A DNA stretch of 5,936 bases from Caldifarciminota bacterium. Its GTDB lineage: Bacteria > Hydrothermota > Tepidihabitantia > Tepidihabitantales > Tepidihabitantaceae. Under the pieces are notes generated by a model. It was given only the letters and a program-made list of their open reading frames with translations, did not search any database and was not told where the DNA came from. Below, in pieces: positions 1 to 5,936 of the stretch. The DNA is taken from the NCBI GenBank assembly GCA_011049385.1, contig DSBX01000231.1, positions 1 to 5,936 of the forward strand, read 5' to 3'. Position 1 is the first letter of the stretch, and every line of letters starts with the position of its first letter. The position numbers and the translations under genes were made by a program.

Positions 1-1
1 C

Positions 2-955
2 GTCTCCGCTCGGAGCCGTATCGCTCGTGCCCTTCCTTTCAGCATTGCCCAGTCCTTCGGCGGAATGCCCGCCGACCTCGCGGCCACCCTCAGGGGGTCA
101 CCATGTGCCTGGGCTAGAGCTAACGCAGTGGCAGGCGCGTTCCTCTATGCGCTCCGAGGCGGCGCCAGCGGCGACTTCCGCCAGTACTTCTTCCCGACCC
201 CGATACGCGGTGGCGGTTTCTACAACAGCCCTTGGGTATCGAAATCCTCGTTCGGCCACGACGTCGGCCACAGCGCGCTGACCTGGAACTCCGATAGCTC
301 CTCTCATGGGTCCGTTGTCTACGGCATCGGCAAGAACAGTGACACCAAGTTCCAGGGCTACAACGAATCGAACAACTCATGGGCAGAGCTCGCGCGGCCC
401 AGAACCTCACACGGAGCCGGGGTGTCTCTCGCCGCTCAGACCATAGGAGGGGCGAACGACACCATCTACTGGTTGCGTGGCGGCGGCAGTAGCAACTTCA
501 GACGCTATCGCATAAGCGCCAACAGCTGGAACGCCGCGGCGAGCACGCCCTGGAGCATCGGTGCGGGCGCGGGTCTGGCCTTCTGCCCGAACGACCGCAA
601 GTTCTACGCGACACGCGGCGGCGAGACTCCCCACTTCGCCCAATACCAGCCATACGCGCAGGACGATGACGACTCGGACGGTTTCGGCGGCGGCCAGTCC
701 GGAGCCGAAACCCCGGTAGACGGTGCGGCGGTCACCTGCCGAATGTCCGGGCGCGGAACGTATCTGCTGAGTTACCCGGCCGCCGCCGGCAGAGATGCCA
801 CGTTCGCGGTCCACGACGCGACCGGACGCCTGCTCTCCGGCATCAGTACCCGGGAGGGTCAGGTTGAGTGGCGCCCGCCGAGCTCAGGTGTCCATCTGGT
901 CGTTGTAACAGGCCCGGGCCTGCATGCGACCGGAAGGCTGACCGCAGTTCGATAG
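2..955 (+). CDS. Kelch-like beta-propeller secreted protein with sorting-like C-terminal domain, 5' partial
   Basis: The reading frame is open to the left window edge, and the visible 317 residues have no signal peptide. I therefore read this as the 3' part of a longer gene; the in-frame ATG at 65 has no properly spaced Shine-Dalgarno. At least four kelch-like blades are visible, with cores near residues 47 (FLYALRGG), 105 (VVYGIGKN), 154 (TIYWLRGG) and 200 (KFYATRGG), each followed by an F..Y and often a W. An acidic Gly-rich linker (QDDDDSDGFGGG) leads to a C-terminal module at about residues 243-317 with 'DATGRLL...SSGVHLVVV...GRLTAVR', a degenerate relative of type IX-type sorting domains. 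Kelch propellers usually mediate binding rather than catalysis; no active site is seen. The protein is probably exported and surface-attached or released, but its ligand is unknown. It is followed after 9 bases by another propeller gene. Confidence 0.75.
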   Translation, partial: VSARSRIARALPFSIAQSFGGMPADLAATLRGSPCAWARANAVAGAFLYALRGGASGDFRQYFFPTPIRGGGFYNSPWVSKSSFGHDVGHSALTWNSDSSSHGSVVYGIGKNSDTKFQGYNESNNSWAELARPRTSHGAGVSLAAQTIGGANDTIYWLRGGGSSNFRRYRISANSWNAAASTPWSIGAGAGLAFCPNDRKFYATRGGETPHFAQYQPYAQDDDDSDGFGGGQSGAETPVDGAAVTCRMSGRGTYLLSYPAAAGRDATFAVHDATGRLLSGISTREGQVEWRPPSSGVHLVVVTGPGLHATGRLTAVR

Positions 956-960
956 GAGGT
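954..960 (+). promoter_or_regulatory. Shine-Dalgarno overlapping the upstream stop codon
   Basis: AGGAGGT here is a near-perfect ribosome binding site. Its first two bases are the last two of the TAG stop (953-955) of the upstream gene. The ATG at 965 follows AGGAGG by 5 bases, which selects it over the GTG at 959 (inside the site) and the ATGs at 980 and 983 (too far). The overlap suggests translational coupling of the two genes. Confidence 0.85.
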
Positions 961-964
961 GCGC

Positions 965-3433
965 ATGCCCGCGGCTTTGATGATGAGAGGCAAGCACGGT
1001 ATCTGCGCCGTGCTGATAGTTCTGTTCCTTGCCGGTTCGATTGCTCTTGCGCTGGAAGTCGAGGGGCTTCTAGCGATGCCCGACTCGTTCGGCATCACGA
1101 AGAGCGGTTGGTCGGACTTCGACTCGGCCACCGGCAAGCTCTATATCGCAGGGTCTTTCGCGGTCGCCTCCATTCAGGCACCCCAGACCCGCCGCTCCGG
1201 CCGCATTGACCTCCCGGTCGGCGGCAGGGGCCGTACCAGCAGGCCCTTCATACACCACGGGCTCGGCAAGCTCTACCTTGTGCCATACGACACCGCCATC
1301 GCCGTGATACGGACGGTGGACGACAGCGTCCTGGGCTTCATGCCGGCGCCGGCCTCACCACACCTTCGTTACTTCCTCGGCGGCGAGTGCGCCGTCCTCG
1401 CAGAGGAACTGAATCGCCTCTACGTCATGACCAACGGGAGCTGTGCGGTATACTGTCTGCTCGGCGACACCCTTCTCCACACCGTTCAGATGCCGATGAC
1501 CTACGCCGTGGGCCAGATGACCTTCAACACGGTCAGCAGCAAGTTCTACGTTGGCGTGGGCAACAACCAACTGGCCATCTTCCACGCGGGCCCGGATACG
1601 CTGATAGACGTCGTCCAGGCCGGAGACGGTGCATCCGATCTTGGGTATCTTGCCCGGCACAACAAGGTCTACTTCTCCAACTACACCGGATCATCTGTCA
1701 GCATCTTCTGCGGTGCCGGGGACTCACTGATAACCGAACTGCCGACTCCGGGAGGCCCCATGACCATGGTGATGAACGAACTCGAAGGCAAGGGCTACCT
1801 CGGCGTCAGCACCGGCTACGCGGTGATATGCGGGAAGACGGACTCGGTGCTCAAGGTGCTTGACCTGCCCGGTGGACGCGGTTGCGCAGGCATCTGGCAC
1901 GCGCCAACCAACACCATGTATCTCTCCTCTCCGGGCCATGTCTCCGTGGTGGACGGAGTCACCGACTCGCTGTTGAACGTGCACCACGAACCACTCCTCG
2001 GAACCGAAGAGAGCGCCAGTCACCCTGACGCCATCTACTTCTATGGAATCTACAACCAGATGACCTGCCTGGACCCGACCGCGGATTCTCTGGTCTGGCA
2101 CGACCACTACACGGGCATCACGCAGCACTCGGTGGCGTGGTCGTCGTTTCATCGCCGGCTATTCGTCGGCTCCAGCAGAGAAAGGGTGGTCTTCTCCCAG
2201 GGCTTCCATCCTCTTACCTCCCCGGCCGTAGCAGTACTGCCGCGAACAGGCTCTGTTCCGACGGTCGTCACCGACGACGAAACCGGACTGTCCTACGCCG
2301 TGGGCATAGATGGCCCGCCCTGGGTATACCAGCTTGACAGCACGGGTGCTCTCACCGACTCGATACCGCTCTCCGGCTTCCCGCGCTCAGAACCGCTCCT
2401 TGCTCCCGGCGGAGGACGGCTCTACGTCGGCGTGCGCTTCGCTCCCGACGAATACGAGCTTGCGATTATCGCCACCGAGGGCAACCGGCTGGTGCGCACG
2501 ATTCCGCTCGACGGCAACCCGGACGTCCCCGGTGTCGCCAGCCTGGACGCAGGCAAGGTCTACTGGAAGAACGGTGAGGGTATGGTGACCGTCTGTCTCC
2601 ACGGCGACTCACTGCTCGACCGGATCGTCCTCCCGGGCCGGAACACGGCACCGACCGCCATGTTCGTACACCCAACGAACGGCCTGGTCTACATCTCCGT
2701 CATGACTGATGATGCGCCGCAAGGCATCTACGTCTTCGAGGCGACGACCGACAGCGTCGTGCGCGTAATCCAGATGGCGCCCCGGGGGCAGTTCGTCTAC
2801 GTACCACGCTGGGACAAGCTCTACGCGGCAGGTGGCCACACGATTGTGGTGGACTGCGCAGAGAACCGCATTCTCAAGGTCATCTCGCTGCCTCACGGCC
2901 CGCTGGTCTACAACCCCGTCGCCGACCGACTGTACGCGCCGTATGGTCGCAGCCACCCGAACTTCGAATCCAAGAAGTTCGTGCTGGTCATTGACTGTGC
3001 TACCGACACTCCGGTGTCCTACGTACCGGTCGGCGCGGGCCCCCGACTGGGTGTGGACCCGGATTCCGGCTACGTCTTCGCCGCGTGCGAGAACTCCGTC
3101 ATCTACGTAATCAGAGACCAGACACCGCCGGGCACTGCCGAGCCGGACCAGGACCGAGACGGCCTCGGCCCATGGCTGAAGACGACTCCGAACCCAACGC
3201 TGGGCGGTGTGCTGGTGGAGCTATCCCTTCCGGACAGCCGCCGGGTCGAACTCACCGTGTACGACGCATCGGGTCGCCGGGTTCGGCTGCTCGTGCACAA
3301 GGAACTCGGTCCGGACCGCGTGACGCTCCTGTGGGACGGAACCGACGGGAACGCAAGACTTCCGGCCGGAACCTACTTCGTCCAGCTCACCGGCACCAGC
3401 CTCTCCAGCAAGGTCGTACTCAAACGGCAGTAA
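965..3433 (+). CDS. Secreted multi-blade YVTN-like beta-propeller protein with FlgD-Ig-type C-terminal domain
   Basis: An 822-residue protein. The start ATG is chosen by the Shine-Dalgarno 5 bases upstream. Residues 1 to about 30 form a signal peptide: a basic stretch (MMRGKHG), a hydrophobic core (ICAVLIVLFLAGSIA), then an ALA-like cleavage site before LEVEG. From about residue 55 to 715 I count roughly sixteen repeats of about 40-45 residues with the pattern '+LY(V/I)...xVxVxD...DSLLxxIxLP', as in YVTN/NHL-type propellers, enough for two 7-8-bladed propellers. After a DQDRDG linker, residues ~740-822 form a FlgD-Ig-like domain (TTPNPTLGG, VYDASGRRVR, LLWDGTDGNARLPAGTYFVQL) ending in SSKVVLKRQ. 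This tail is typical of proteins sent out by a type IX-like route. No catalytic motif is visible; a binding, scaffold or adhesive role is inference. It sits between two other exported propeller genes. Confidence 0.88.
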   Translation: MPAALMMRGKHGICAVLIVLFLAGSIALALEVEGLLAMPDSFGITKSGWSDFDSATGKLYIAGSFAVASIQAPQTRRSGRIDLPVGGRGRTSRPFIHHGLGKLYLVPYDTAIAVIRTVDDSVLGFMPAPASPHLRYFLGGECAVLAEELNRLYVMTNGSCAVYCLLGDTLLHTVQMPMTYAVGQMTFNTVSSKFYVGVGNNQLAIFHAGPDTLIDVVQAGDGASDLGYLARHNKVYFSNYTGSSVSIFCGAGDSLITELPTPGGPMTMVMNELEGKGYLGVSTGYAVICGKTDSVLKVLDLPGGRGCAGIWHAPTNTMYLSSPGHVSVVDGVTDSLLNVHHEPLLGTEESASHPDAIYFYGIYNQMTCLDPTADSLVWHDHYTGITQHSVAWSSFHRRLFVGSSRERVVFSQGFHPLTSPAVAVLPRTGSVPTVVTDDETGLSYAVGIDGPPWVYQLDSTGALTDSIPLSGFPRSEPLLAPGGGRLYVGVRFAPDEYELAIIATEGNRLVRTIPLDGNPDVPGVASLDAGKVYWKNGEGMVTVCLHGDSLLDRIVLPGRNTAPTAMFVHPTNGLVYISVMTDDAPQGIYVFEATTDSVVRVIQMAPRGQFVYVPRWDKLYAAGGHTIVVDCAENRILKVISLPHGPLVYNPVADRLYAPYGRSHPNFESKKFVLVIDCATDTPVSYVPVGAGPRLGVDPDSGYVFAACENSVIYVIRDQTPPGTAEPDQDRDGLGPWLKTTPNPTLGGVLVELSLPDSRRVELTVYDASGRRVRLLVHKELGPDRVTLLWDGTDGNARLPAGTYFVQLTGTSLSSKVVLKRQ

Positions 3434-3440
3434 CCATGAA

Positions 3441-3448
3441 GGGAGGAG
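3441..3448 (+). promoter_or_regulatory. Shine-Dalgarno deciding the start of the third propeller gene
   Basis: GGGAGGAG precedes the ATG at 3451, with GGAGG ending 4 bases before it. The in-frame ATG at 3436 has no such site upstream and would put charged residues (MKGGE) ahead of the same signal peptide, so 3451 is preferred. Confidence 0.75.
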
Positions 3449-3450
3449 AA

Positions 3451-5070
3451 ATGGCCTTGACTGCTCTATTACTCGCGGCTCTGCTGGCTGTGGCCGGTGC
3501 ACAGAACGAGCGCTGGGTCTACCGATATGACGACCAACCGGCGACCGAGGGAAGCGTTGCGCATGCTCTGGCATTCGGCCCGGACAGCAGTATCTATGCC
3601 ACTGGCTACTGCATCGACAGCGACAGCGGCTATCTCACGGTAATCGGCCTGAGTCCGGATGGAACCGAACGCTGGACTTACCGATACAAGGTGCCGGAGG
3701 GCGGGTCTGCTGATGCCGATGCGGTTGTGGTCGGACCGGACGGCAACATCTACGCTGCAGGATACAGCTTCCCCGTTGGCAGGATTCAAGAGAACTTCAC
3801 CGTGGTCAGCCTGTGTCCGGCCGGGACCGAACGCTGGGTGTACCGTCACGATAGCCTGACTCCTGGCCTGGATGGTGCGACTTCGCTGGCGGTCGGCCTG
3901 GACGGCAGTATCATTGCGGCCGGATACTCGCATGTTCCAGTGACCGGCAAAGACCTCTTGGTGGTCAGTCTGAGTCCGGCCGGGGCTCGGCGTTGGGTGT
4001 ATCGCTACAACGGACCGGGCAATGGCGAAGATGCGGCCAGCGCGATCACGGTGGATTCGGTCGGAAACATCTATGTCGCAGGATACAGCCAGGGAGCCGG
4101 CTCTGCCCCGGATTTCGCGGTCCTCAGTCTGTGCCCGGCCGGGACCGAACGCTGGGTGTACCGGTACAGCGGCCCGGGCGACGGCTGGGACGAGGCGTTT
4201 TCACTGGCTGTCGCTCCCGACGGCAGTATCTATGCCTGCGGGTACAGCGGAGGCGTGAGGACACTCTCGGACCTCACTGTAGTCGGCTTGAGCCCGGAAG
4301 GGACCGAGCGCTGGGTATACCGCTATGATGGTCCTGCGAAGCACCTTGACCGGCTATATTCTCTGGCTCTGGGTCCGGACGGCAATATCTATGTCGCGGG
4401 ATACAGCCTGGTCACGGTGGGCAGGGAGAAGCGGTTCGTGGTCATCAGTTTGAGTCCGGAGGGTTCCGAACGCTGGTTCTATCACTATGACAACCCGGAG
4501 AAAGGCTGGCAGGACGAGGCCCGGGCGCTGGCGGTCAGCCCGGAGGGCGACATCTATGCCACGGGCATCACCTACGACAGCGCTCGAGGCCCTCGAATCA
4601 CGGTGATAAGCCTGAATCATCGCGGAGCGGAACGCTGGGTCTATCGCTATGGAATCGGAAGGCAGACGTATGCCTACTCTCTGGGCGCAGGTCCGGACGG
4701 CAACATATACACTGCGGGCCATGCGCCCGGTGTTGAGGGCTGGCAGTGCTTCACGGTCATCAGTCTTGAGCCCGGAACCGGCATCGCCGAACTCGCACCA
4801 GGAGGGTTTCACGTCGCACCCGGCCCGACCATCGTACGCGGGGTGCTCAACCTTTCGGGCGCGGGACATAACCCGATTCTGCCCGGAGAATCGGGATTGT
4901 GTCCCAAGCCCGCGCAACTCCTAAACGCCTCCGGCCGGAAGGTGATGGACCTGCAACCCGGCGAGAATGACGTCCGGCACCTGAGCCCGGGCGTCTACTT
5001 CATCCGGGCAGAGGGGCCGAGGGATCAAGGGGTCGCGGGGTCGAACCGGAAGGTTGTGATTCAGCGGTAG
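3451..5070 (+). CDS. Secreted eight-repeat SBBP-type beta-propeller protein with sorting-like C-terminal domain
   Basis: A 539-residue protein that starts 17 bases after the previous stop. The short signal peptide (MALTALLLAALLAVAGAQ) is followed directly by the first repeat. Residues 20 to about 443 are eight tandem repeats of 50-54 residues with consensus 'ERWVYRYxGP...D.A.SLAVGPDGNIYVAGYS...FTVVSLSPxGT'. This matches the SBBP (Pfam beta-propeller repeat) pattern with its DGNIYVAGYS core, so a closed propeller of about eight blades is likely. Residues ~445-539 form a CTD of the T9SS-like type, with ASGRKVMDLQPG, a GVYFIR strand and the end RKVVIQR. Residues 471-488 (GHNPILPGESG...) are encoded by a palindromic repeat found again near the right end of the window. 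They appear as an extra loop between the first CTD strand and the SGRKV strand. The frame continues open upstream into the previous gene, but that part lacks propeller or signal features. Ligand and function are unknown; export to the cell surface is inferred. Confidence 0.88.
   Translation: MALTALLLAALLAVAGAQNERWVYRYDDQPATEGSVAHALAFGPDSSIYATGYCIDSDSGYLTVIGLSPDGTERWTYRYKVPEGGSADADAVVVGPDGNIYAAGYSFPVGRIQENFTVVSLCPAGTERWVYRHDSLTPGLDGATSLAVGLDGSIIAAGYSHVPVTGKDLLVVSLSPAGARRWVYRYNGPGNGEDAASAITVDSVGNIYVAGYSQGAGSAPDFAVLSLCPAGTERWVYRYSGPGDGWDEAFSLAVAPDGSIYACGYSGGVRTLSDLTVVGLSPEGTERWVYRYDGPAKHLDRLYSLALGPDGNIYVAGYSLVTVGREKRFVVISLSPEGSERWFYHYDNPEKGWQDEARALAVSPEGDIYATGITYDSARGPRITVISLNHRGAERWVYRYGIGRQTYAYSLGAGPDGNIYTAGHAPGVEGWQCFTVISLEPGTGIAELAPGGFHVAPGPTIVRGVLNLSGAGHNPILPGESGLCPKPAQLLNASGRKVMDLQPGENDVRHLSPGVYFIRAEGPRDQGVAGSNRKVVIQR
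3508..4779 (+). repeat. Eight tandem propeller-blade repeats of about 159 bp
   Basis: Repeat starts, at the ERW or RRW codons, are 3508, 3667, 3829, 3988, 4147, 4306, 4468 and 4630. Lengths are therefore 159 or 162 bases, with a last unit of about 150. Repeats 2 and 4 end in LCPAGT, while most others end in LSPxG. The junction sequences at 3817-3845 and 4135-4163 are identical over 29 bases and lie 318 bases (two repeats) apart. This suggests relatively recent duplication or gene conversion of a two-blade unit. Confidence 0.85.
4857..4911 (+). repeat. 55-bp palindromic repeat, coding copy (copy A)
   Basis: An imperfect palindrome lying inside the third propeller gene. The outer arms are GGGC (4857-4860) and GCCC (4908-4911). 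The middle arms are GGGACA (4863-4868) and TGTCCC (4900-4905). The inner arms are CCCGATTC (4872-4879) and GAATCGGG (4888-4895), around an 8-base loop. The arrangement is repeated at 5809-5864. In the gene's frame it contributes about 18 codons without a stop, in a part of the CTD that usually varies in length. The transcript could form a strong hairpin here. Confidence 0.8.
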
Positions 5071-5120
5071 GGGGACGATATCAGCCCGGCCGCGTTCATC
5101 GGCGGTTGGTTCGTCCGTCC

Positions 5121-5182
5121 GGAAATCCCGGGACAGTCCCAGCGCGAGGACGCGCCGGGCTGAGGTACAGTCCCGGATTTCC
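5121..5182. repeat. 62-bp hairpin between convergent genes
   Basis: GGAAATCCCGGGAC (5121-5134) pairs with GTCCCGGATTTCC (5170-5182), with a single bulged C. Inside it, a second stem is built from GCGCG (5142-5146) and CGCGC (5151-5155) with a 4-base loop, extended by CCC/GGG pairing. It lies 50 bases after the third propeller stop and 67 bases from the stop of the convergent lipoprotein gene, so a bidirectional transcription-end role is plausible. There is no flanking T-run, so it is not a classic intrinsic terminator; a REP-like element is the alternative. Confidence 0.7.
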
Positions 5183-5249
5183 TCTGGCGTCCGTCGGCGG
5201 CTGTGATTCCGACTCGAGGACCGGCACGCGCCGCGCACCGGCGTCAGCT

Positions 5250-5708
5250 TCAGCCGCCGCCGGGGTTGATGATGCTGTGGAACTCGGCGAAGGTGAGGGC
5301 CCGGATGACCCTGACCCCGGGCGTGTCTTCGGTGATGATGAAGTAGCAGTCCTCACTCTGCCCGTGACAACCGGGAATCGCGGTGTAGACGTAACCCGAG
5401 AGCAGGTGCGCAGGCTCGGTGATGACCTCGAAGCCGGGTGGCGCCTCGCCGTAGAAGATTCGGCTGACCAGTTCGTAGCGGACGCCCTGCGGCACCTGCA
5501 CGTCCCAGAACGTCTCCCATTGCCTGACCTCCAGCGGTTGACCGGCAATGCGGAAACGCACCAACCTGGCCGAGTAGGGCGAGATTTCCTTACCCCCGAA
5601 GTTGAACACCGGCACGTCCGCGGTCGAGGCCGGGTCAAACCGGCAGGTGAAGTGCTCGTCACAACCCGCAAGCAGAAGCAGGGCGGCGATGAACGCGGTA
5701 ACTCGCAT
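5250..5708 (-). CDS. Small lipoprotein of unknown function
   Basis: A 152-residue protein. Residues 1-16 are a lipoprotein signal: MR, a hydrophobic stretch, then LLAG followed by Cys16, the expected lipidated residue after signal peptidase II cleavage. The mature part starts CDEHF and has further cysteines at 22, 114 and 121, the last two close together (GCHGQSEDC) and possibly a disulfide. The body is rich in alternating hydrophobic residues (RLVRFRIAGQPLEVRQW, YELVSRIFYG), suggesting a small beta-rich domain. I recognise no family. The ATG at 5708 is chosen because it gives a compact signal peptide. A GGGAG on the sense strand (5724-5720) lies 11 bases upstream, a little far, so the in-frame GTG (5711) or TTG (5714) could be used instead, adding 1 or 2 residues. 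The gene is convergent with the propeller operon and separated from it by a large hairpin. Confidence 0.8.
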   Translation of the reverse strand: MRVTAFIAALLLLAGCDEHFTCRFDPASTADVPVFNFGGKEISPYSARLVRFRIAGQPLEVRQWETFWDVQVPQGVRYELVSRIFYGEAPPGFEVITEPAHLLSGYVYTAIPGCHGQSEDCYFIITEDTPGVRVIRALTFAEFHSIINPGGG

Positions 5709-5713
5709 CACCA

Positions 5714-5741
5714 ATGCTACTCCCGCCGCCGCGCGGGTCAA
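5714..5741 (-). promoter_or_regulatory. Possible sigma-70-like promoter of the lipoprotein gene
   Basis: On the - strand, TTGACC (5741-5736) is followed after 16 bases by TAGCAT (5719-5714), a five-of-six and a four-of-six match to the usual boxes. The -10 box would be only 5 bases from the ATG, giving an almost leaderless transcript and leaving the GGGAG site untranscribed. The match may be chance. Confidence 0.2.
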
Positions 5742-5808
5742 CCTCGCGCTTGACTGGCAGGGACGTCTCCCCTATGGCATCGGCGGTCCGGGAATCCGGG
5801 GCATAACC

Positions 5809-5864
5809 GGGCCGCGAGACATGACCCGATTCCGTCTGCGGAATCGGGATCGTGTCCCAGGCCC
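5809..5864 (+). repeat. Palindromic repeat, non-coding copy (copy B)
   Basis: It has the same plan as 4857-4911. Outer arms are GGGC (5809-5812) and GCCC (5861-5864). Middle arms are GAGACA (5816-5821) and TGTCCC (5853-5858). Inner arms are CCCGATTC (5825-5832) and GAATCGGG (5841-5848), again around an 8-base loop. Bases 5814-5867 align to 4861-4914 without gaps, 44 of 54 identical by hand count. No gene containing this copy is credible on either strand. Confidence 0.8.
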
Positions 5865-5872
5865 GCCGTGTC

Positions 5873-5894
5873 ATCTCGACCGGAGCGGAGAGAT
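5873..5894. repeat. Short REP-like hairpin
   Basis: ATCTC (5873-5877) pairs with GAGAT (5890-5894), and CCG (5880-5882) with CGG (5886-5888), around a GAG loop. From memory, sequences of this type (CTCGACCGGAGCGGAGAGAT) occur as dispersed repeats in several environmental bacterial genomes. Only one copy is present here, so repeat status cannot be shown from the window. It begins 8 bases after the palindrome at 5809-5864. Confidence 0.5.
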
Positions 5895-5936
5895 CCCTTT
5901 CCGGGCCGGGAGATGCACCACCAGGCGCGCCAAGAG

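Noticed and set aside
65..955. ATG at 65 as the true start of the first gene
   Set aside because: There is no spaced ribosome binding site or signal peptide, and the frame is open to the window edge, so a 5'-truncated gene fits better.
3085..3450. In-frame upstream extension of the third propeller gene into the end of the second gene
   Set aside because: The extension overlaps the FlgD-Ig tail of the second gene, is Arg/Pro/Gly-rich without domain features, and would bury the signal peptide and Shine-Dalgarno found at 3441-3505.
3508..4779. CRISPR-like or satellite interpretation of the regular repeats
   Set aside because: The repeats are coding, keep frame with 159-162-base periods and follow a protein consensus. 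There are no short identical repeats with unique spacers.
4354..4917. Long minus-strand frames within the propeller genes
   Set aside because: They mirror the repeats of the sense gene; stop-free antisense frames are expected in GC-rich repetitive coding DNA.
5121..5182. Calling the hairpin a rho-independent terminator
   Set aside because: No run of T follows the stem on either strand, so only a structural repeat with possible terminator function is claimed.
5106..5753. Long plus-strand frame opposite the lipoprotein gene
   Set aside because: It runs through the intergenic hairpin and has no start site or recognisable features. The minus-strand frame has a clear lipobox signal.
5659..5874. 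71-residue minus-strand reading frame over the right-end repeats
   Set aside because: It runs through the palindromic repeats and overlaps the signal-peptide region of the lipoprotein gene. Its composition is that of a shadow frame in GC-rich DNA.

Overview
The window is GC-rich bacterial DNA holding three secreted beta-propeller proteins in tandem on the + strand, then a small lipoprotein gene on the - strand. The three propeller proteins end in different C-terminal modules of the kind used as sorting or anchoring tails by exported proteins (FlgD-Ig-like or type IX-secretion-like, with a 'SGR+V...GVYFxR...+KVVxxR' pattern). The combination of high GC, families of low-complexity propeller proteins and this CTD wording (SGRKVMDLQPG, NDVRHLSPGVYF) is what I associate with candidate phylum WOR-3/Stahlbacteria. 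That assignment is inference from memory; no ribosomal or housekeeping marker is present.

Layout. Bases 2-955 are the 3' part of a kelch-like propeller gene whose start lies upstream of the window. Bases 965-3433 encode an 822-residue secreted protein with about sixteen YVTN-like propeller repeats and a FlgD-type Ig tail. Bases 3451-5070 encode a 539-residue secreted protein with eight very regular SBBP-type repeats and a short sorting-like CTD. Gaps are 9 and 17 bases; the first gap contains a Shine-Dalgarno that overlaps the upstream stop codon. The genes therefore look like one transcription unit exporting a set of surface or extracellular propellers. Bases 5071-5249 lie between convergent genes and contain a large hairpin (5121-5182) but no gene. 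Bases 5250-5708 (- strand) encode a 152-residue lipoprotein of unknown function. Bases 5709-5936 carry no convincing gene and hold a cluster of palindromic repeats.

The most interesting signal is a ~55-bp palindromic repeat present twice: once inside the coding sequence of the third propeller gene (4857-4911) and once in the non-coding right end (5809-5864). The two copies align without gaps over 54 bases (44 identical by hand count). Both arms are conserved, and most of the variation lies in or near the 8-base loop. The coding copy adds about 18 residues to the variable part of the CTD without breaking the frame. This resembles the protein-inserted palindromic elements known from Rickettsia. 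A second, different REP-like hairpin lies 8 bases past the right-hand copy.
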